NCBI GenBank assembly: GCA_026713345.1
Contig: JAPOOQ010000602.1
Coordinates: 1 to 7,272 of the forward strand
Direction: 5' to 3'
DNA: 7,272 nt
Origin: Gemmatimonadota bacterium
GTDB lineage: Bacteria; Gemmatimonadota; Gemmatimonadetes; Longimicrobiales; Gaopeijiaceae
A program made the translations under genes and the position numbers. Below the pieces are notes generated by a model. That model had not been told where the DNA came from, did not search any database, and saw only the letters and a list, made by a program, of their open reading frames with translations. Below, piece after piece: positions 1-6,291 of the stretch (the stretch's first letter is position 1; each line of letters starts with the position of its first letter).

Positions 1-510
1 CTGTTCCATCTCTTCGTCGGTCAGCATCCCGGGCATGTGCATCGCGTGCGCGGGACCGTGAATCGTCAGATGGCCCGCTTCGACGTGAATCTCGGGCACC
101 TCGAGCTCACGGTCGCGCAGCCAGGTCTGCATGAGGTTGATCTCGTCCTGCTGCGCATTGATGATCCGGGCACAGAGCGTCCGGATCGTTTCGCTGGCGC
201 CGTTGTCGGGCGCGATCCCGCACATGGCCAGCGCCTGTGCGTGGTGATTGATCATCCCGGTCATGAAGTGGACGTCGGCCTCGTGGTAGTACATCAGGGC
301 GCTGTCCATCCTGGCGCGGTAGATGGCCTCCAGGCGCGTGGCGGTGGCCGCGTCGGGGCGGGTAACGTCGGGGCCGGGCTCGGTGGACGGCGTTTCGGCT
401 GGCGAGGCCTCGGCGGGAGGCGCGGGTGTGCCGCCGGATCCCCCGGGGCACCCCTGGATCGCGGCGCCGAGCATCGCGGTAAGGAAAAAAGTGCGGCTGA
501 TCATGGGCAT
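1..510 (-). CDS. DUF305-domain putative lipoprotein (3' end cut by window)
   Basis: The minus-strand frame is open from ATG at 510 to the left edge, giving 170 residues with no stop, so the C-terminus is missing. Residues 1-21 form a short signal peptide (TFFLTAMLGAAIQGC) ending in a lipobox-like IQGC with Cys21; Gln at -2 is unusual. A Pro/Ala/Glu/Thr-rich linker follows to about residue 55. The DUF305 helical core starts near 60, with the family signature DVHFMTGMINHHAQALAM at 79-96, a second helix at about 106-131 (INAQQDEINLMQTWL) and the typical MPGMLTDEEM near 159-168. DUF305 proteins are exported four-helix proteins, some linked to copper handling; the His/Met-rich surface here fits metal binding, but that is inference. 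Cys97 and Cys113 lie on consecutive helices. ATG at 504 (Met3) is an alternative start, and neither start has a clear Shine-Dalgarno. The gene lies downstream of the two propeller genes on the same strand but is separated from them by a hairpin, so it may have its own promoter. Confidence 0.88.
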   Translation of the reverse strand, partial: MPMISRTFFLTAMLGAAIQGCPGGSGGTPAPPAEASPAETPSTEPGPDVTRPDAATATRLEAIYRARMDSALMYYHEADVHFMTGMINHHAQALAMCGIAPDNGASETIRTLCARIINAQQDEINLMQTWLRDRELEVPEIHVEAGHLTIHGPAHAMHMPGMLTDEEMEQ

Positions 511-572
511 ATCATGGCTGGACCGCAGGGATGATTGACCCCCGGCGGTGCGCGAGCAGTATCGATCCGGGA

Positions 573-578
573 ATCATA
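573..578 (-). promoter_or_regulatory. Possible -10 element for the DUF305 gene
   Basis: On the minus strand this reads TATGAT, one mismatch from TATAAT, 62 bases upstream of the ATG at 510 and just downstream of the hairpin. No convincing -35 hexamer is seen at the usual spacing, so this is a weak call resting on one hexamer in an otherwise GC-rich spacer. Confidence 0.25.
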
Positions 579-595
579 CGGTGACCGGGTGCGTG

Positions 596-635
596 CCCGC
601 CAGCCCTGGCCCCGTGGGGCCGGAGGGCTGGCGGG
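596..635 (-). terminator. Strong GC-rich hairpin after the propeller genes
   Basis: The arm CCCGCCAGCCCT (596-607) is perfectly complementary to AGGGCTGGCGGG (624-635). A further inner stem, GGCCCC (608-613) with GGGGCC (616-621), closes on a tiny loop, leaving a two-base bulge (622-623). This gives a near-continuous stem of about 17 bp. It begins 22 bases beyond the stop codon of propeller gene A in the direction of transcription. No T-run follows on the minus strand, so it is not a canonical intrinsic terminator. A T-less hairpin terminator or a 3'-end stabilising hairpin in a GC-rich genome is the likeliest role. Confidence 0.55.
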
Positions 636-657
636 TCGCGAACCGAACCGGGGGGTG

Positions 658-2742
658 CTATCCTTCGTCCGTCAGGCGCTGAACCGCGTCCGCCAGCTTC
701 TCGACCTTGTCAGGGTCACCGGAGCCGTCTGCAATTGACGCAAGCGAAGCCGCCAGACCGCGCAAGGTGTCCCGCCTGGCCACCCCCGACCCCTGCTCGG
801 CCGAATCGAGTGCACTGCGTGCCGACGCGATGAACTGCGCCTGCAGCCCGTGCCACCGTTCGAGCTGGTCCAGGTAGGCCCGCGCCAGCGCGAAGGTCGC
901 CGGCCACTCGTAGATGGGCTGGCCCTGCGAGTTCAGGTGGGTGAGCTGCACCGAGTTTGCCGCGTCGATCTCGTTCTGGGTCAGGGATTCGCTGGCAACG
1001 AGGCCGAAGATGTCGAGGCCGCGCGTGATCTCGGAGTTGACGATCGCTCCGTTGTACCAGTAGACCGACCAGCTGCCGGCCATCATCATCCGCTCGGCGT
1101 CGAGGGGGCCGCGGTCGTGGAACCCGATCTCGACGGGGTTGGCGGGATCGGTCCAGTCGATCAATGAGATGCCGCCCTGGTACCACCCCTGGATCAGGAT
1201 GTCGCGTCCCGGCACCGGGATCAGCGAACCGTTGTGTGCTACGCAGTTCTCCTGCGCGGTCTGCGGGGCTGGAAGCTTGTAGTAGCTCTGGAAAACCATC
1301 TCGCCGTCTTCGATTGTGAAGATCGCGTTCGCGCCCCACTCCATCGGATCGCCTTCGCGGCACCTCGGGCCTCCCCCTCCACCCCACTCGTCGGTGAACA
1401 TGATGGTCGTGCCGTCGTTGTTGAAGGTGGCCGAGTGCCAGTAGGAGAAGTTGGAATCGGCAACGGCGGCCAGACGGTTCGGGTTGGCGGGGTCGCGGAT
1501 GTCCAGCAGCATTCCATAGCCCTCGCAGGCGCCGCCCGCCAGGCCGATCGCGGGGTAGACGGTGATGTCGTGGCACTGGGTAGGGCCGCCGCCGCCACCG
1601 CCACCGCCAGTCATCGTGGCGATCATGTTCGTGAACATTTCGCGGAAGGCGGCGCTGTCAGCTGCGGTGGCCGGGCCCTCTCCCCCGCGCGCCTCGACGA
1701 TGCTGTCGAGCTGTGGCGTGACGAACTGGTCGGGCAGGACGATGGTCTGACCCTGAAACTCGAACACGAACGCGCCAGCCGCGCGCGCCGCCTCGATCTG
1801 GGCACGCTGTGCCTCCGCCTGCTCCCCTGTCTCGTCGACCGGCGACGGCCCGTGCCTCGGCGGCGCAACCAGGTCTTCGAAGATCCGGGGCGAGCTTACG
1901 ATTGCCGCAGAAGCGGGATCTGCGAGCGGAACGCGGATTACCTCGATCCGGAAGAGTGCCGTGTTGGGGTCTTCTTCCGGCAGAGCGCCCGAGCAGCCGG
2001 GCAGTTCCTCGGGGGGCCGCACCGGGGCCGACCCGGAGACGTAGATGTACACGTTCTCCATGTCGCCGGGATGCTCCAGAACGGTGTGCGTGTGCGAGCC
2101 CCGACAGGTCTGCACGTTCGCCACGTACTCGGGATTCGCAATATCGGAGATGTCGAAGATGCGGATGCCGCGGAGCCGCTCGTGGCTCACGGTCTCCTGG
2201 ATCGGATCGTTGCCGCAGTCCAGCCGTCCGCCGAATCCCTCACCCGACACGAAGAGCAGGTTCTCGTACACCGACACGTCGCTCTGGGATGCCGGGCAGT
2301 AGAAGGTCACCACCGAGACGGGGTTGACCGGATCCGAGATGTCCCACACCTGGACCCCGTTGTAGTTGCCCTGGATGGCGTACTTGCCCGTAAAGGCGAG
2401 ATCGGAGTTTGTGCTGCCCACGAAGCGTTCCTGCGGCGGCGTGGTCGACAGCATGCGCATGTTCCAGATCGCTTCGCCGGCGTCGAACATCCCCGGCGCG
2501 AGGCCGACACGTGGGTCCGGCATCGGTGCGTTGACCTGCAGGCCGGGCGGGTTGGTGAACTCGGCGGGCTCGAGCGCGTCGAGGAAGACGAACTGATCCT
2601 CGCGGGCCATGTCCTGCCCGGGACTTCCGCCCGACGGAGTCGCGCACCCGGACAGGGTGGCGAGCAGCGCCCCAAGCGGAAGAAGTGTGGTGAGGCGCAT
2701 CCGGGCCCGTGAATGTTCGACTGCAGTGGAAGTCGGTGTCAT
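658..2742 (-). CDS. LVIVD-repeat beta-propeller lipoprotein, copy A
   Basis: This is a 694-residue exported protein. The start at 2742 was chosen because AAGGA lies 8 bases upstream; the longer frame from 2811 would overlap the preceding gene and has no such site. Residues 15-33 are a lipoprotein signal (MRLTTLLPLGALLATLSGC), with lipobox LSGC and Cys33. Propeller blades with the LVIVD-type signature follow: VQVWDISDPVNP at 130-141, IRIFDISDIANP at 193-204, LLDIRDPANP at 412-421 and ISLIDWTDPANP near 525-536. Between blades lie conserved motifs GSHTHT (215-220), QCHDITVYP (389-397) and YWHSATF (434-440). Residues 251-389 are a variable linker ending in eight glycines (379-386). The last 60 residues are Ala-rich and look helical, ending in VEKLADAVQRL. 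Cysteines at 149, 176, 213, 250, 390, 406, 461 and 500 are all shared with copy B. LVIVD propellers are surface or periplasmic proteins with no agreed function; binding or scaffolding is inference. It is probably cotranscribed with copy B, 37 bases upstream. The stop is TAG. Confidence 0.9.
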   Translation of the reverse strand: MTPTSTAVEHSRARMRLTTLLPLGALLATLSGCATPSGGSPGQDMAREDQFVFLDALEPAEFTNPPGLQVNAPMPDPRVGLAPGMFDAGEAIWNMRMLSTTPPQERFVGSTNSDLAFTGKYAIQGNYNGVQVWDISDPVNPVSVVTFYCPASQSDVSVYENLLFVSGEGFGGRLDCGNDPIQETVSHERLRGIRIFDISDIANPEYVANVQTCRGSHTHTVLEHPGDMENVYIYVSGSAPVRPPEELPGCSGALPEEDPNTALFRIEVIRVPLADPASAAIVSSPRIFEDLVAPPRHGPSPVDETGEQAEAQRAQIEAARAAGAFVFEFQGQTIVLPDQFVTPQLDSIVEARGGEGPATAADSAAFREMFTNMIATMTGGGGGGGGPTQCHDITVYPAIGLAGGACEGYGMLLDIRDPANPNRLAAVADSNFSYWHSATFNNDGTTIMFTDEWGGGGGPRCREGDPMEWGANAIFTIEDGEMVFQSYYKLPAPQTAQENCVAHNGSLIPVPGRDILIQGWYQGGISLIDWTDPANPVEIGFHDRGPLDAERMMMAGSWSVYWYNGAIVNSEITRGLDIFGLVASESLTQNEIDAANSVQLTHLNSQGQPIYEWPATFALARAYLDQLERWHGLQAQFIASARSALDSAEQGSGVARRDTLRGLAASLASIADGSGDPDKVEKLADAVQRLTDEG
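1585..1608 (-). repeat. Poly-glycine codon run in propeller copy A
   Basis: Eight consecutive glycine codons (GGC/GGT on the minus strand) encode residues 379-386, at the boundary between the variable central linker and the conserved QCHDITVYP motif. A second run of five glycines occurs at about 454-458. The codons alternate GGC and GGT in part, so this is not a pure trinucleotide repeat. Copy B has a Gly/Arg/Pro-rich stretch instead. Confidence 0.8.
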
Positions 2743-2750
2743 GTTGCCTG

Positions 2751-2755
2751 TCCTT
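2751..2755 (-). promoter_or_regulatory. Ribosome-binding site of propeller copy A
   Basis: The minus strand reads AAGGA followed by 8 bases and ATG at 2742. This decides the start against the longer open frame from 2811, and against the internal ATG at 2700, which would give a shorter n-region but has no Shine-Dalgarno. The site lies inside the 37-base gap after the stop of copy B, consistent with one transcript. Confidence 0.7.
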
Positions 2756-2779
2756 GTGGGTTGATCGTTGTGATTCGGT

Positions 2780-4864
2780 TCAGCCAGCCAGACGCTCAAC
2801 GGCGTCGGCAAGTTTCTCTACCCTGCCGGAGTCCGCGGCGCCGGCCGCCTGCTCCCGCAGCGTGGTTGCCAAAGCAGTCAGCGCATCCCGCCGCGCCGTT
2901 CCCGCCGAGCCCTCGGCGTCGGCCAGCGCACCCCGCGCCGCCGCGACCTCGGCAGCCGGCAGCCCGTGCCAGCGCTCCAACTGGTCCAGGTAGGCCCGCG
3001 CCAGCGCGAACGTCGCCGGCCACTCGAAGATCGGCTGGCCCTGTGAATTCAGCTGGGTCAGCTGCACGGAATTGGCCGCGTCGATCTCGTTTTGGGTGAG
3101 CGCCTCGTTCGGGACGAGCCTCAGGATGTCGAGCCCGCGCGCGATCTCGGAGTTGACGATCACCCCGTTGTACCAGTAGACGGACCAGCTGCCGCCGGCC
3201 TCCATGCGCTCGGCGTTGAGCGGGCCGCGGTCGTGGTATCCGATCTCGACCGGGTTTGCCGGGTCGGTCCAGTCGATCAGCGAGATGCCCCCCTGGTACC
3301 AACCCTGAATCATGATGTCGCGTCCGGGCACCGGAATGAGCGAGCCGTTGTGGGCGACGCAGTTCTCCTGGTCGGTCTGCGCGGCCGGGAGCTTGTAGTA
3401 GCTCTGGAAGACCATCTCCCCGTCCTCGATCGTAAAGACCGCGTTGGCGCCCCACTCGACCGGGTCGTCCACGCGGCACTTGGGCGCCAGACCGCCGCCC
3501 CACTCGTCGGTGAACATGATCTTGCTGCCGTCGTTGCTGAAGGTGGCGGAGTGCCAGATCGAGAAGTTGGAGTCGGCCACCGCCTGGAGGCGGGTGGGGT
3601 TCGCGGGGTCGGTGATGTCCAGAAGCAGGCCGTAGCCCAGACACGCCCCTCCGGCCAGCCCGATTGCGGGGTAGACCGTGATGTCGTGACACTGGTTCGG
3701 GCCGGGGCGCGGCTCGTCGCCGCCGGCAGGGCGGCGGCCGCCCATCGGAGTCATCATTGCGGGCATCGAGGCCCGCGCCGCCGAAACCAGTTCGGTACGG
3801 AGCGCCAGGCTGTCCGCTGCAGTCGGCGCACCTTCTCCGCCTCGCGCGGCGACGATGCTGTCCAACCGCTCCCGTGCCTCCTCGGTGGGCATCGTGACCA
3901 GGACATCGTCCTCGTGTATCACCAGGTCGCCCCGCTCCCGTGCCTCCTCGGCGCGCTCCATCCGCTGCTCCTCACGGGCCAGCCGTCTCTCCTCCATCCT
4001 GGCCTCCATCTCCTCCCGCGCCCGGATGTCACCCGGCGCGAGCCCGTGCCTCGGCGGCGCGACCAGATCCTGGAAGATCCTCGGCGAGCTCACCACCGCG
4101 GCCGCCTCCGGATTGTCGAGCGGCACGCGGATCACCTCGGTGCGGAAGAGCGCCGAGTTGGGGTCCTCCTCCGGAGAGAACGCGGAACACCCCGCGAGCT
4201 CCTCGGAAGGCCGTACCGTGGACGAGCCGGACACGTAGATGTAGACGTTCTCGTCGTCGCCCGGGTGCTCCAGCACGGTGTGGGTGTGCGAACCGCGGCA
4301 GGTCTGCACGTTCGCGATGTACTGCGGATCGGCGATGTCGGAGATGTCGAAGATGCGAATCCCGCGAAGCCGCTCGTGGCTGACCGCGTCGCGCACCCCC
4401 TCGTCGCTGCAGTCCAGGCGGGCGCTGTTGTCCTCCCCGGAAACGAAGAGGAGGGTCCCGTACACCGACACGTCGCTCTGCGAAGCCGGACAGTTGTATG
4501 TGACCACCGACACAGGGCTCGCCGGGTCGGAGATGTCCCACACCTGAACCCCGTTGAAGTTGCCCTGGATCGCGTAGTTGCCGGTGAACGCCAGGTCCGA
4601 GTTGAAGCTCCCCAGGAACTCCTCCGGCGGCGGCGTGGTCGACACCAGCTCCAGATTCCAGCTCGCCTCGCCCGCGTCGAACATCCCGGCGGCGAGGCCG
4701 ACCCGGGGATCGGGGGTGGGGGGATTGACCTGGAGGCCGCGCGGGTTCGCGTATGAGGGGCCTCCGCAGTTGAAGACGGCGGCGAGGACGACGGGGAACG
4801 TGAGCAGCGCGGCGAGTCGCGCCGGAGCGCTGCGGGCCGGCTTCTCGCTGGCGATCGGTCTCAT
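2780..4864 (-). CDS. LVIVD-repeat beta-propeller lipoprotein, copy B
   Basis: This 694-residue exported paralogue of the neighbouring copy A is the first gene of the minus-strand pair. The start at 4864 is supported by AGGA 8 bases upstream; the longer frame from 4930 has no such support. A basic n-region (to Arg16) and hydrophobic core precede Cys33 in VFNC. Asn at -1 is atypical for a lipobox, but the Cys aligns with the good lipobox Cys33 of copy A. Blade motifs are VQVWDISDPASP (106-117), IRIFDISDIADP (169-180), LLLDITDPANP and ISLIDWTDPANP (near 527-538). Hand alignment gives about 78% identity over 40-226 and about 89% over 471-635 against copy A. The central linker is unrelated: residues 281-312 are almost entirely Arg, Glu, Ala and Met, predicting a long charged helix or coiled coil. 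It is followed by a Gly/Arg/Pro stretch before QCHDITVYP. Cysteines are at 125, 152, 189, 226, 392, 408, 463 and 502. The C-terminal tail is helical and ends in VEKLADAVERLAG. The stop is TGA. Function is not established. Confidence 0.9.
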   Translation of the reverse strand: MRPIASEKPARSAPARLAALLTFPVVLAAVFNCGGPSYANPRGLQVNPPTPDPRVGLAAGMFDAGEASWNLELVSTTPPPEEFLGSFNSDLAFTGNYAIQGNFNGVQVWDISDPASPVSVVTYNCPASQSDVSVYGTLLFVSGEDNSARLDCSDEGVRDAVSHERLRGIRIFDISDIADPQYIANVQTCRGSHTHTVLEHPGDDENVYIYVSGSSTVRPSEELAGCSAFSPEEDPNSALFRTEVIRVPLDNPEAAAVVSSPRIFQDLVAPPRHGLAPGDIRAREEMEARMEERRLAREEQRMERAEEARERGDLVIHEDDVLVTMPTEEARERLDSIVAARGGEGAPTAADSLALRTELVSAARASMPAMMTPMGGRRPAGGDEPRPGPNQCHDITVYPAIGLAGGACLGYGLLLDITDPANPTRLQAVADSNFSIWHSATFSNDGSKIMFTDEWGGGLAPKCRVDDPVEWGANAVFTIEDGEMVFQSYYKLPAAQTDQENCVAHNGSLIPVPGRDIMIQGWYQGGISLIDWTDPANPVEIGYHDRGPLNAERMEAGGSWSVYWYNGVIVNSEIARGLDILRLVPNEALTQNEIDAANSVQLTQLNSQGQPIFEWPATFALARAYLDQLERWHGLPAAEVAAARGALADAEGSAGTARRDALTALATTLREQAAGAADSGRVEKLADAVERLAG

Positions 4865-5049
4865 GGGAACAGTCCTGAAGTGAGGTGGACCTGCGCGCCG
4901 GTACTTCGAGCCGGCGGGCAGGGACTCCATCGAGGCACGACTGGGAATCGAAGCAAGACTATACTAGAGCCCGGACTGGCGACTTTCCAGAAGCACAGGC
5001 CGGTCGGGCCTCGATGGCGAGCCAGGCAGCATCATCCAGACGGGGCGAG
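4865..5049. promoter_or_regulatory. Divergent intergenic region with candidate promoters
   Basis: This spacer separates the leftward propeller genes from the rightward transporter and should hold promoters for both. Its one AT-rich patch, at 4957-4966, contains TATACT on the plus strand (4960-4965) and TATAGT on the minus strand (4958-4963), overlapping candidate -10 boxes. Neither has a good -35 hexamer. A 6-bp inverted repeat, CGCCGG (4896-4901) with CCGGCG (4911-4916), lies in the leader of copy B. A 5-bp one, AGGCC (4997-5001) with GGCCT (5007-5011), lies on the transporter side. These could be operators, but short GC-rich inverted repeats are common by chance at this base composition. 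Confidence 0.4.
4873..4877 (-). promoter_or_regulatory. Ribosome-binding site of propeller copy B
   Basis: The minus strand reads CAGGA followed by 8 bases and ATG at 4864, the same spacing seen for copy A and for the GH109-like gene. It supports Met at 4864 over the upstream frame extension to 4930. Confidence 0.6.
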
Positions 5050-6255
5050 ATGAGATCAAGCGGATCGACGAGGGCCAATACGATCAAGACTCCACCGGCC
5101 ACCTCCGCCACCCGCATCGCGATCATCGTGGCCGTGGCGCACGGCATCAACGATGCCTACGCCTCCTTCGTTCCGCCGCTGCTCCCGCGCATCATGGACA
5201 GTCTTGGGCTGACGATCGCCGCCGCGGCCGCTCTCAGTTCGGCGTTCGCGATCGCCACCGCACTGCCCCAACCGCTGTTCGGGTATTTCGCCGACCGCTT
5301 CGGGCGGAGGGCTTTCGCGGTGGGGGGCGTGGTGACCGGTGCGGTTTTCGTCTCGCTGATCGGATTCGCGCCCTCCTTCTGGATCCTCTTCCTCATGCTG
5401 GTTCTGGGGGGATTGGGTGGTGCAGCCTTCCACCCGCCGGGAGCTTCGTATGCGGTGCGCGTTGGCGCCGGAAGGGGTGGGGGGAAGCGCTATTCCGTGT
5501 TCTCCTTCGGCGGTGCGCTGGGCTACGCCGCGGGACCCCTCGTCGCCGTGGGACTTGTCGCCTGGGGCGGGATGCAGCGGCTCTGGGTGGCGATGATCCC
5601 GGCAATCCTGCTCGCGCCCCTCTTCTTTCGCGGGCTGCCCAGCGGTCGCGGCGAGCCCCGGGGCCCCCCGCCCGCCCCGCCGCCGTCCACGGTCCTGCGC
5701 CGTCTTGCCGGACCGCTCGGAATCATCTTCGGCGTGAGCTCGGCCATGGCCTTCGTGCAGCGCGTCTTCCTCACCATGGAGCCGATCATCGTGGCCGAAG
5801 CCGGCGGTTCGGAGGCGCTGGGGGCTGCAGCCCTGTCCCTGTACCTGGGTGCGCAGGCGTTCGGGACCCTGGCGGGAGGCATGCTAGCCGACCGTATGAA
5901 TCGTCGGCATCTGCTCTTCGGCCTTTGCGCGGCGGCACTCCCGGCCCATCTGCTTGCGGTCTGGCTGGGTCCGTGGGCAGCGCCCGGGCTCGTCGCGATC
6001 GGTATTGCGGGATTCCTCGGCATGGCGACGCTGCCGCCGATCGTCGTGATGGCACAGGAGATGTTGCCGCGGGCGCCGGGGGCAAGCTCCGGGGTAGTGA
6101 TGGGGCTGGCCTGGACGGTGGGGGCGGTCGGGGTGATGGGGGCCGGTGCGCTCGCCGACCTCACCGGGCCGCAGGCCGCCGCCCTCTGGTCGATGCCCGC
6201 CGCGGGCCTGGCGGCACTGTTGGCATTGCACCCCGGGCTGAAGTACGATGACTAG
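5050..6255 (+). CDS. MFS transporter, fosmidomycin-resistance (Fsr)-like
   Basis: From ATG 5050 this is a 401-residue, probably 12-TM inner-membrane carrier, close to the usual MFS length of about 400. TM1 carries AHGINDAYASFVPPLLP (30-46), like the N-terminal segment of Fsr-type exporters. The MFS motif A loop GYFADRFGRR is at 78-87, with its second-half equivalent GGMLADRMNRR at 276-286. The segment GGAAFHPPGASYAV with the following FSFGGALGYAAGPL resembles the Fsr FHP and G-rich helices. A Pro-rich cytoplasmic loop (about 198-215) separates the two six-helix halves. Known Fsr proteins are proton-driven drug exporters; the substrate here cannot be told, and uptake of a sugar or amino sugar is equally open given the glycosidase-like gene 36 bases downstream. 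The start is uncertain: ATG 5014 is in frame (413 residues), and neither has a clear Shine-Dalgarno. The GTG at 4885 would add a long polar tail lying almost on the start of the divergent gene and is unlikely. The stop is TAG. Confidence 0.88.
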   Translation: MRSSGSTRANTIKTPPATSATRIAIIVAVAHGINDAYASFVPPLLPRIMDSLGLTIAAAAALSSAFAIATALPQPLFGYFADRFGRRAFAVGGVVTGAVFVSLIGFAPSFWILFLMLVLGGLGGAAFHPPGASYAVRVGAGRGGGKRYSVFSFGGALGYAAGPLVAVGLVAWGGMQRLWVAMIPAILLAPLFFRGLPSGRGEPRGPPPAPPPSTVLRRLAGPLGIIFGVSSAMAFVQRVFLTMEPIIVAEAGGSEALGAAALSLYLGAQAFGTLAGGMLADRMNRRHLLFGLCAAALPAHLLAVWLGPWAAPGLVAIGIAGFLGMATLPPIVVMAQEMLPRAPGASSGVVMGLAWTVGAVGVMGAGALADLTGPQAAALWSMPAAGLAALLALHPGLKYDD

Positions 6256-6278
6256 CGCGCACTGACGTTACCACCTTT

Positions 6279-6283
6279 GGAGG
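6279..6283 (+). promoter_or_regulatory. Ribosome-binding site of the GH109-like gene
   Basis: GGAGG is followed by 8 bases and ATG at 6292. It is the best Shine-Dalgarno in the window and fixes the start, placing the twin-arginine motif at residues 16-17 as expected for a Tat signal. It sits in the 36-base gap after the transporter stop codon, in keeping with cotranscription. Confidence 0.8.
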
Positions 6284-6291
6284 CAGAAAAG

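Larger units (their letters stand above)
658..4864 (-). repeat. Tandem gene duplication (propeller copies A and B)
   Basis: Two adjacent same-strand genes of the same family and identical coded length lie 37 bases apart. The N-terminal propeller half and the C-terminal third align without gaps. Copy A has 24 more residues between the lipobox cysteine and the first conserved block, copy B has 26 more in the central linker, and copy A has 2 more at the C-terminus, so the equal length is a coincidence of compensating indels. The divergence level suggests an old duplication held by selection. Confidence 0.85.

Noticed and set aside
37..534. Plus-strand frame opposite the DUF305 gene
   Set aside because: The minus-strand frame gives an unmistakable DUF305 signature, and the plus-strand product has no recognisable features.
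1234..2712. Long plus-strand open frame (492 codons) antisense to propeller copy A
   Set aside because: Its translation is Arg/Val/Gly/His-rich with no recognisable domain and mirrors the codon pattern of the real minus-strand gene; this is a typical shadow frame at high GC.
2743..2811. N-terminal extension of propeller copy A to 2811
   Set aside because: It would overlap the end of copy B and put a polar extension before the signal peptide; the Shine-Dalgarno supports 2742.
3092..4756. Long plus-strand open frame (554 codons) antisense to propeller copy B
   Set aside because: Same low-complexity shadow signature. Its resemblance to the antisense frame of copy A merely reflects the homology of the two real genes.
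4896..4916. Inverted repeat CGCCGG...CCGGCG as a firm operator
   Set aside because: Six-base GC-only arms with a 9-base spacer are common by chance at this composition; mentioned only within the intergenic entry.
4885..5049. N-terminal extension of the MFS gene to GTG 4885
   Set aside because: It adds 55 polar, Arg/Ser-rich residues before TM1, beyond normal family length, and would put the start upstream of the only candidate promoter patch.
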